DNA of 11,468 bases, taken from an uncultured Eubacteriales bacterium (GTDB lineage: Bacteria; Bacillota; Clostridia; Christensenellales; Borkfalkiaceae). Both the position numbers and the translations under genes were made by a program. Location of the stretch: contig USOJ01000013.1 in NCBI GenBank assembly GCA_900556195.1, positions 1 through 11,468 on the forward strand, given 5' to 3'. Under the pieces are notes generated by a model. The model was not told where the DNA came from. It was given only the letters and a program-made list of their open reading frames with translations, and made no database searches. Shown piece by piece: positions 5,775 through 11,468 of the stretch (the stretch's first letter is position 1; each line of letters starts with the position of its first letter).

Positions 5775-7426
5775 TATACTTCGGTTATGACCGGGATTAT
5801 CATCGGATTTTTCTTCGTTTTTCTCAAAACGTAATTGCGAAGATTTTTCCTGATGGTATTCTTTATTTCACTGTTGTCGCCGATAGTTTTTACGTCGAAC
5901 GAAGTAACCGTTTTATAAACGATATATTTCGCTTCCTGAATCTGCGCGTCGGTAAGCAAAGACCCTTTTACGATAAGATCGGGATCTTGTAATACTTCGC
6001 CAGTATCTTCGGATACGCAACACATAGCGACGATAAGTCCGTCTTCGGCAAGTCGTTTTCTGTCCCTTACGACCGTTTCGGTATCGTCAATCGAAAGCCC
6101 GTCGATATATCTCGACCCCGAAGGTGTTTTTTCGCCGCGCTTCATACTGCGGGAAGTTATTTCGATAGTATCTCCGATTTCGGCAATTAACATATTCGTA
6201 TCTTTCATACCCGTTTGTTTGGCAAGCGTACAATGCTTTTTAAGATGTCTGTATTCGCCGTGCACCGGTATAAAGAATTTCGGATTAAGCAGATTGTGGA
6301 TAATCTTTAATTCTTCCTGACAAGCATGCCCCGAAACGTGGATTTTGGTTATCGATTTATAGACGACTTCCGCGCCTTTTTTGTAAAGATTGTTGATAAC
6401 CTGATAAATACTCTTTTCGTTACCCGGGATAGGGGAAGCGGAAATAATTATAGTGTCGTTGTTTCCGACCTGAACCTGGTTGTAGTCGCCGGCTGCCATT
6501 CTCGTGAGCGCGCTCATCGGTTCACCCTGACTGCCCGTAGATACGATTACGAGATCTTTATCCGCTACGTTTTTAATTTTTTCTATATCGACGATAAGGT
6601 TTTCGGGGATATTGATTTCTCCGACTTTCGTTGCAGCGTCGACGACGTTAAGCATACTCCTGCCGGAAAAAGCAATTTTTCTTTTATGTTTTATGGCAAG
6701 ATTTACTATTTGTTGAAGTCTGTGAACGTTCGTAGCAAAAGTTGCAACTATTATTCTACGTCTGACGTTATCTACGAAAAGTCTGTCCAAAGTTTCGCCG
6801 ACGACGCGTTCGCTCATCGTGTAGCCTTCTTGTTCTACGTTAGTCGATTCGCAAAGCAGCAAAGTTACGCCTTTTTTGCCTATTTCCGAAATTCTCGGAA
6901 TATCTATCATCGAGCCGTTAATCGGCGTTAAATCTATCTTAAAATCTCCCGAATGGAATACGACTCCGACGGGAGTCGAAATCGAAAGAGCGCAACTGCC
7001 GGGGATCGAGTGATTTACGTGAATAAATTCAACCGCAAAGCATCCCGCTTTTACGACCGTTCCCGGCTTTACACAATTGAGAATATAATCGTTTACTCTT
7101 TGTTCTTTGAGTTTATGCTCGCAAAGCATGAGCGTAAGTTTCGTTCCGTATACTGGAACGTTAAGGTCTTTAAGAACGTATGGCAACGCGCCGATATGGT
7201 CTTCATGCCCGTGGGTAAGAAAAATTCCTCTTACTCTGTCTTTGTTTTGCATCAAATAATTTATATCTGGGATAACCTGATCGATACCGGGCATTTCTGC
7301 GCTCGGAAACGTCAGCCCCGAGTCTATTACTATTATGTCTTTTCCGTATTCGAGAGCGGTCATATTTTTACCTATCTCGCCTACCCCGCCTAAAAAGCGG
7401 ACTTTTAACGAATTCTTTTCTTTCAA
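5774..7426 (-). CDS. rnj: Ribonuclease J
   Basis: RNase J is a cytoplasmic metallo-beta-lactamase/beta-CASP ribonuclease with 5'-3' exonuclease and endonuclease activity, central to mRNA decay and RNA maturation in Gram-positive bacteria. The 550-residue protein is full length. Zinc-site motifs are HGHEDH (72-77), His139 in VNHSIPGS, Asp161 in HSGDFK (158-163) and His389 in PVHGEYRHL (387-395). The beta-CASP region includes STGSQGEPMSAL (296-307) and HVSGHA (363-368), and a C-terminal domain (about 455-550) is present. The start is a TTG at 7426, preceded by AAAGGAG with 6 bases of spacing; no ATG fits this N-terminus, which begins directly with the family motif VRFLGGVGEIGKNM (9-22). It leads the trmR-trhP-SDR genes. 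A strong hairpin lies in the 92-base gap after valS and may influence transcription into or stability of this message. One RNase J copy is visible; it could correspond to J1 or to a single clostridial J. Confidence 0.96.
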   Translation of the reverse strand: MKEKNSLKVRFLGGVGEIGKNMTALEYGKDIIVIDSGLTFPSAEMPGIDQVIPDINYLMQNKDRVRGIFLTHGHEDHIGALPYVLKDLNVPVYGTKLTLMLCEHKLKEQRVNDYILNCVKPGTVVKAGCFAVEFIHVNHSIPGSCALSISTPVGVVFHSGDFKIDLTPINGSMIDIPRISEIGKKGVTLLLCESTNVEQEGYTMSERVVGETLDRLFVDNVRRRIIVATFATNVHRLQQIVNLAIKHKRKIAFSGRSMLNVVDAATKVGEINIPENLIVDIEKIKNVADKDLVIVSTGSQGEPMSALTRMAAGDYNQVQVGNNDTIIISASPIPGNEKSIYQVINNLYKKGAEVVYKSITKIHVSGHACQEELKIIHNLLNPKFFIPVHGEYRHLKKHCTLAKQTGMKDTNMLIAEIGDTIEITSRSMKRGEKTPSGSRYIDGLSIDDTETVVRDRKRLAEDGLIVAMCCVSEDTGEVLQDPDLIVKGSLLTDAQIQEAKYIVYKTVTSFDVKTIGDNSEIKNTIRKNLRNYVLRKTKKNPMIIPVITEV

Positions 7427-7460
7427 ATTCTGCTCCTTTAATGAAATTTTTATAATACTC

Positions 7461-7509
7461 TAAACGGGGGAGATAAAGGCAAACTTGCTCCCGATATCTC
7501 CCTCGTTTA
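7461..7509 (-). repeat. Long inverted repeat (hairpin) between valS and rnj
   Basis: Bases 7461-7475 (TAAACGGGGGAGATA) and 7495-7509 (TATCTCCCTCGTTTA) form a 15-bp stem with one mismatch and a 19-base loop. In the minus-strand transcript it begins 9 bases after the valS stop codon and ends 34 bases before the rnj TTG. No U-run follows on either strand, so it is not a canonical intrinsic terminator. The loop carries a second GGGAG (minus sense; plus 7488-7492) that could compete for the same CUCCC arm. A weak promoter-like TATTAT (plus ATAATA at 7452-7457) lies just after the stem, but its best -35 (TTGCCT) sits 19 bp away. An mRNA-processing, stabilising or attenuating structure is the most likely role. 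Confidence 0.65.
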
Positions 7510-7518
7510 TCAAATAAA

Positions 7519-10149
7519 TCAATTTTGTAATTCTTTTATGCCGGCAAGAATTTTTTCTTTTATATCTGTAACCTTTGCGACTTTAGCCTTTTCGCCGTCA
7601 ATCAACGATTTGGGCGCTTTGGAAACGAAGCCGGCGTTATTAAGTTTACCGTTCGCTCTCGCGATTTCGCTTTCGGCTTTTTCAAGTTCCGACTTTAATC
7701 TCGCAAGTTCTTTTTCGTAGTCGACGAGTTCGCCGAGCGGAACGTATAATTCAAATCCCGCAAGTATCTTCGAAACGGTTTTTTCGCCGATCTCGTCTTT
7801 TGACGACACGAATTTAACGTCTTTAATATTTGCCAGTCTGTTGAAGTATATCTTACCGTTTTCAACCAACTTCTTCTTTTCGGTTACGAAGTACACGTCG
7901 ACTTTAGTTGACGGAGCCGCCCCCGTTTCGGATTTGATATTTCTTATCGCTTTAACGATTTCTTTTACGCTTTCGATAGCGTCTCTGTCCTTTCTGAACG
8001 CGAATTTCGGTTCGTATTTCGGGAAATCGGCGCGGATAAGTTTACCCTTTGCAGTCGGCAAATAAGAATATATCTCTTCGGTAACGAACGGGATAAACGG
8101 ATGTAAAAGTTTAAGCGTCTGACCGAGAACGAAGCACAACGCGCTTGCGGAATCGGTTTTCTTTTCTTCGTCTTCGCCGTACAGAACCGGTTTGCACAAC
8201 TCTATATACCAATCGCAGAAATCCGACCACACGAAATCCTGCAAAGCGGCGCACGCAAGCCCGATTTCGTATTTTTCCATATTCAACGTAACGTCGCGGA
8301 CAACCGTATTCAGTCTCGACAATATCCACTTGTCGGCAGAATTGAGTTTTACTTCGCCGATATTCGTCTTAATATTCTTGCCTTCGCAATTCATTATTAC
8401 GAAACGGGAAGCGTTCCATATTTTATTTACGAAGTTCCTGCAACCTTCGAGTTTTTCTGGCGAGAAGCGAATATCGTTACCCGCCGATATACCGTTAAGA
8501 AGACAATAACGCAGAGTGTCCGCGCCGTATTCGTCAATAATTACGAGCGGGTCGATACCGTTACCGAGCGATTTACTCATTTTCCTGCCCTGAGAATCTC
8601 TCACTATGCCGTGAATGAGTACGTCCTTAAACGGAATTCTGCCCGTATGCTCTATTCCACTGAAAATCATTCTCGCGACCCAGAAGAAAATTATATCGTA
8701 ACCCGTAACCAGAACGTCGGTCGGATAGAAATATTTAAGATCTTCGGTTTCATCGGGATAACCGAGCGTAGAGAACGGCCACAACGCCGAACTGAACCAC
8801 GTATCGAGAACGTCGTTATCCTGACGGAATTTACGACATCCGCACTGCGGGCACACGGTCGGCTCTTCTTTGGCGACGACTAATTTACCGCAATCTTCGC
8901 AATAATACGCGGGGATTCTGTGACCCCACCAAAGTTGACGCGAAATACACCAGTCCTTGATGTTTTCCATCCAGTTGTAGTAAACTTTGGTAAATCTTGC
9001 AGGAGTAAATTTTATACTTTTTCTTCTGACAGCCGTAATCGCGGGCTTTGCGAGCGGTTCCATCTTTACGAACCACTGCTTGGAAACGGTCGGCTCGACA
9101 GTGTCGTGGCAGCGATAACAATGCCCGACGTTATGCGCGTGCGGCTCGATTTTTTCCATATTGCCGAGAGACTGCAAATCTTCAACGATTTGTTTTCTGC
9201 ACTCGTAACGCCCCATGCCGGCGTACTTACCCGCTTTATCGTTCATCTTGCCGTCGTCGCCGATAACTCTGATAACTTCAAGGTTATGCCTTAAACCGAC
9301 TTCGAAATCGTTCGGGTCGTGAGCCGGGGTAATTTTAACCGCGCCCGTTCCGAATTCCATATCGACGTATTCGTCCGCAATAAGCGGAATTTCTCTGTTT
9401 ACGATCGGCAAAATAAGCGTTTTACCGATAAGCCCCTTATACCTCGGATCTTTCGGGTTTACCGCGACTGCGGTGTCGCCAAGCAAAGTTTCGGGTCTGG
9501 TTGTGGCAACGACTACGTAGTCGTTGCTGTCTTTGAAATAATATCTGATATGCCAAAGGTTTGAAGCCTCTTCGGAATACTCGACTTCCGCATCGGAAAG
9601 CGCGGTTTTACAAGTCGGACACCAGTTTATTATCCTCTTCCCTTGATATATAAGCCCTTTATTATAGAGATTAACGAAAACTTCTTTTACGGCTTTAGAA
9701 CATTTTTCGTCCATAGTGAACGCAAGACGAGACCAATCGCAGGACGCGCCGAGACTTTTCAACTGTTCGACGATTCTGCCGCCGTACTTTTCTTTCCATT
9801 CCCACGCGCGTTCAAGGAATTTTTCTCTGCCGATTTCTTCTTTCGTGTGTCCTTCGCTTTTCAGAAGGTCTACGACTTTCATTTCGGTCGCGATAGACGC
9901 GTGATCGGTTCCGGGAAGCCATAAAGCCTCGTAACCCTGCATTCTCTTAAAACGAATTATACTGTCCTGAATAGACTCGTCCAAGGCGTGCCCGATATGC
10001 AACTGCCCGGTTACGTTTGGCGGCGGGATAACGATGGTAAACGGAACTTTATCTTTATTCGGTTCGGCTTTGAAATAGCCGCCGTTTTCCCATTCTTCGT
10101 AAACGCGTTTTTCAAACTCTTTCGGATTATATGTTTTCGACATCTCCAT
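7519..10149 (-). CDS. valS: Valyl-tRNA synthetase
   Basis: ValRS charges tRNA-Val with valine using ATP and hydrolyses mischarged threonyl-tRNA-Val. The 876-residue protein is a complete class Ia synthetase of normal bacterial length. It shows PPPNVTGQLHIGHALDESIQD (42-62, with HIGH at 51-54), WCPTC (176-180) and the CP1 editing domain with TTRPETLLGDTAVAVNP (216-232) and AHDPNDFEVG (276-285). Cysteine pairs C344/C347, C417/C420 and C433/C436 are consistent with zinc knuckles. DVLDTWFSSALWP (446-458) and GRKMSKSLGNGIDP (521-534) follow, with KMSKS at 523-527. An anticodon-binding domain follows, and a charged coiled-coil tRNA-binding arm lies at roughly 805-875 (for example ELARLKSELEKAESEIARAN). 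The ATG at 10149 is 9 bases after CGGAG; the ATG at 10143 is a possible alternative only two codons in. Transcription starts from a perfect promoter about 50 bases upstream. No T-box leader is present. Confidence 0.98.
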   Translation of the reverse strand: MEMSKTYNPKEFEKRVYEEWENGGYFKAEPNKDKVPFTIVIPPPNVTGQLHIGHALDESIQDSIIRFKRMQGYEALWLPGTDHASIATEMKVVDLLKSEGHTKEEIGREKFLERAWEWKEKYGGRIVEQLKSLGASCDWSRLAFTMDEKCSKAVKEVFVNLYNKGLIYQGKRIINWCPTCKTALSDAEVEYSEEASNLWHIRYYFKDSNDYVVVATTRPETLLGDTAVAVNPKDPRYKGLIGKTLILPIVNREIPLIADEYVDMEFGTGAVKITPAHDPNDFEVGLRHNLEVIRVIGDDGKMNDKAGKYAGMGRYECRKQIVEDLQSLGNMEKIEPHAHNVGHCYRCHDTVEPTVSKQWFVKMEPLAKPAITAVRRKSIKFTPARFTKVYYNWMENIKDWCISRQLWWGHRIPAYYCEDCGKLVVAKEEPTVCPQCGCRKFRQDNDVLDTWFSSALWPFSTLGYPDETEDLKYFYPTDVLVTGYDIIFFWVARMIFSGIEHTGRIPFKDVLIHGIVRDSQGRKMSKSLGNGIDPLVIIDEYGADTLRYCLLNGISAGNDIRFSPEKLEGCRNFVNKIWNASRFVIMNCEGKNIKTNIGEVKLNSADKWILSRLNTVVRDVTLNMEKYEIGLACAALQDFVWSDFCDWYIELCKPVLYGEDEEKKTDSASALCFVLGQTLKLLHPFIPFVTEEIYSYLPTAKGKLIRADFPKYEPKFAFRKDRDAIESVKEIVKAIRNIKSETGAAPSTKVDVYFVTEKKKLVENGKIYFNRLANIKDVKFVSSKDEIGEKTVSKILAGFELYVPLGELVDYEKELARLKSELEKAESEIARANGKLNNAGFVSKAPKSLIDGEKAKVAKVTDIKEKILAGIKELQN

Positions 10150-10205
10150 AGTATGCTGCTCCGATTTTATAATTTGTATTTTATTAAACGTCGTAAAGTA
10201 GTAAT

Positions 10206-10234
10206 ATTATAATACTAAACTCTCGCAATGTCAA
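10206..10234 (-). promoter_or_regulatory. Perfect sigma-A promoter for valS
   Basis: On the minus strand TTGACA (plus 10229-10234) is followed by exactly 17 bp and TATAAT (plus 10206-10211), a 12/12 match to the consensus with optimal spacing. The predicted start is near 10199, giving a leader of about 50 bases. That is too short for a T-box or amino-acid attenuator, so valS looks strongly and constitutively expressed. Confidence 0.9.
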
Positions 10235-10257
10235 ATAAAAGTCGGTAAACATATAAT
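10228..10257 (+). promoter_or_regulatory. Candidate divergent sigma-A promoter for the ABC importer
   Basis: TATAAT at 10252-10257 is preceded by ATGTCA at 10228-10233, an 18-bp spacer and a 4/6 match to TTGACA. The -35 hexamer physically overlaps the valS -35 on the other strand, so the two promoters would compete for polymerase. The predicted leader is about 65 bases and contains a small CCGT-TTTT-ACGG stem-loop at 10285-10296, with outer CGTCG (10269-10273) and CGACG (10306-10310) able to pair. It matches no riboswitch class I recognise. Confidence 0.45.
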
Positions 10258-10330
10258 ATTATTGTAATCGTCGGAGCAAAATTTCCGTTTTTACGGCAAG
10301 AAACGCGACGGCGAAATTCAAGGAGATTAT

Positions 10331-11341
10331 ATGAAAAAATTTATATCCGCGCTGATTGCGGCGATAGTTATGCTGCTTTCGCTTTCGGCGTGCAAAAAAA
10401 ACGACGGCGGACTGACGAAAGTACGCCTTAACGAAGTTACTCATTCAATCTTTTACGCGCCTTTATACGTCGCGATCGAAAACGGATTTTTCAAAAACGA
10501 AGGTCTGCAAATCGAACTTACAAACGGCGGCGGAGCGGATAAAACCATGACCGCGTTACTTTCGAAAAGCGCGGATATAGGGCTTATGGGCGTCGAAGCG
10601 ACGATGTACGTCTATCTCGAAGGTAAAAAAGACTGCCCGAAGATTATCGGACAACTGACTAAAAGGGACGGCTCGTTTTTGATTTCGAGAAAAAACGAAC
10701 CCGATTTTAAGTGGGAAAACTTAAAAGGGAAAGAAGTTCTTGCGGGGCGCACCGGCGGAGTACCCGCGATGACGCTTGAATACGTAGTCAATAAACACGG
10801 CTTATTCGACGGGCAAAATATAAACTTAAACCACGATATCGCGTTCAACCTAATGGGTCCCGCATTCGAAGGCGGAACGGGAGATTACACGACTCTTTTC
10901 GAACCCACTGCGAGCGAATATCAGAGAGCGGGCAAAGGTTATATCGTTGCGAGCGTAGGCGAAGAGAGCGGAGAAATACCCTACACCGCCTTTACGGCGC
11001 TGAACAGTTACGTGAACAAAAACAAAGAAACCGTGAAAAAATTTATCCGCGCGATTTATAAAGCGATGGAATACCTGCAAACGACCGACGAAGACACGGT
11101 CGCCGAAAGCATTTTGAAACAGTTCCCCGGAACGAGCAAACAATCCGTTGCCGATTCGATAAGAAGTTATAAGCGAATAGACGCGTGGACTACCCGCCTT
11201 GCCATGAACGAAAACGCATTCAATAATCTGCAAACCGTTATGGAAAATGCTAAAGAACTGAAAAAACGAGTAGAATACGGCGCAATAACGGAAAACGCTT
11301 ACGCAAACGGCGTTTACGACGAACTTTACAAAGTGAAATAA
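10331..11341 (+). CDS. ABC importer substrate-binding lipoprotein, SsuA/NMT1 (ThiY/TauA-like) family
   Basis: This is the extracytoplasmic ligand-binding component of an ABC importer. The 336-residue protein begins with a lipoprotein signal: basic MKK, a hydrophobic stretch (5-19), then the lipobox LSAC with the lipidated cysteine at residue 21. The mature part has the NMT1/SsuA fold motifs: FYAPLYVAIENGFFKNEGLQ (41-60), a glycine-rich GGGAD (66-70), LLSKSADIGLMG (76-87), LKGKEVLAGRTGGVP (131-145) and FEPTASEYQ (190-198). The family includes binders of sulfonates, taurine, nitrate, thiamine pyrimidine precursors and riboflavin. The sequence alone does not settle the ligand, and there is no TPP or FMN riboswitch upstream. 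The ATG at 10331 follows AAGGAG with 5 bases of spacing. It diverges from valS and is followed after 19 bases by the transporter ATPase, so it leads an importer operon that continues past the window. The permease is presumably further downstream. Confidence 0.92.
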   Translation: MKKFISALIAAIVMLLSLSACKKNDGGLTKVRLNEVTHSIFYAPLYVAIENGFFKNEGLQIELTNGGGADKTMTALLSKSADIGLMGVEATMYVYLEGKKDCPKIIGQLTKRDGSFLISRKNEPDFKWENLKGKEVLAGRTGGVPAMTLEYVVNKHGLFDGQNINLNHDIAFNLMGPAFEGGTGDYTTLFEPTASEYQRAGKGYIVASVGEESGEIPYTAFTALNSYVNKNKETVKKFIRAIYKAMEYLQTTDEDTVAESILKQFPGTSKQSVADSIRSYKRIDAWTTRLAMNENAFNNLQTVMENAKELKKRVEYGAITENAYANGVYDELYKVK

Positions 11342-11360
11342 CGAACAGAGGTTACTACGG

Positions 11361-11468
11361 ATGAAAGAATCGGTAAAACTGAATAGAATATCTTTAACCT
11401 ACCAGACTCCGGAAACGGAGATAAAAGCGCTTGAAAACGTATCTTTCACCGTACACGAAGGAGAATTC
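11361..11468 (+). CDS. ABC transporter ATP-binding protein, SsuB/TauB-like (5' part only)
   Basis: This is the first 36 codons of the importer ATPase, cut by the end of the window. The translation starts MKESVKLNRISLTYQTPE and continues into ALENVSFTVHEGEF (residues 23-36). That is the usual N-terminal strand pair of an ABC ATPase, with the A-loop aromatic Tyr14 that stacks on adenine; the Walker A loop should follow just beyond the edge. An AGAGG ribosome binding site sits 9 bases before the ATG. Being 19 bases downstream of the binding-protein gene on the same strand, it should energise uptake of that protein's ligand. Confidence 0.88.
   Translation, partial: MKESVKLNRISLTYQTPETEIKALENVSFTVHEGEF

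Noticed and set aside
6295..6303. Perfect DnaA box (TGTGGATAA, reverse of TTATCCACA)
   Set aside because: It is a single site inside the rnj coding sequence with no neighbours and no AT-rich flank; one such match in 11 kb is expected by chance.
7461..7509. Intrinsic terminator of valS
   Set aside because: The stem is strong but neither strand has a following T-run, so I recorded it as an inverted repeat with unknown function.
10258..10330. Riboswitch upstream of the binding-protein gene (TPP, FMN, preQ1 or SAM)
   Set aside because: The leader is about 65 bases and holds only a 4-bp stem-loop and a weak outer pairing; none of the conserved cores of these classes can be seen.

Overview
The window looks like chromosomal DNA from an endospore-forming low-GC Gram-positive lineage, probably an uncultured gut-type member of the Clostridia. 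The reasons are an uninterrupted sporulation sigma factor with a sigma-K-type pro-sequence, an RNase J, a TrmR/TrhP wobble-uridine pair of the Bacillus/Clostridium kind, AGGAG-type ribosome binding sites, consensus sigma-A promoters, and AT-rich intergenic DNA beside genes rich in TTCG/CGAA words. The species cannot be named from this stretch.

Layout. Bases 1-252 are very AT-rich and non-coding. They hold two perfect TTATNCACA (DnaA-box-like) sites, a tandem octamer, two long direct repeats exactly 60 bp apart, and a 14-bp palindrome lying on the -10 box of the next gene. That gene (253-810, +) is a TetR/AcrR-type regulator. It converges on a rhamnulokinase, rhaB (873-2261, -), across a strong bidirectional terminator. 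Next on the minus strand is sigK (2346-3047), with its own candidate sigma-E-type promoter. Upstream of sigK is a compact minus-strand operon read in the order rnj (RNase J), trmR, trhP and an SDR oxidoreductase. Upstream of that is valS, whose perfect sigma-A promoter lies at about 10206-10234. A long imperfect hairpin separates valS from rnj. On the plus strand, diverging from valS, an ABC importer begins with an SsuA/NMT1-like lipoprotein (10331-11341) and the first 36 codons of its ATPase, cut off by the window end.

How the genes work together. ValS, TrmR and TrhP all act on tRNA. TrhP hydroxylates and TrmR methylates wobble U34 of tRNAs for four-codon families, which include tRNA-Val, the substrate of ValS. 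RNase J adds RNA turnover, so 3917-10149 is an RNA-metabolism block, with an SDR of unknown substrate at its tail. sigK is a developmental gene downstream of this block and probably transcribed separately. rhaB stands alone, without other rhamnose genes in the window.

Most of the window is ordinary housekeeping sequence. I found no CRISPR array, phage, insertion sequence, toxin-antitoxin pair or evident new defence system. The unexplained signals are non-coding: the 1-252 region, the valS-rnj hairpin, the overlapping divergent promoters near 10230, and the short sigK promoter region.
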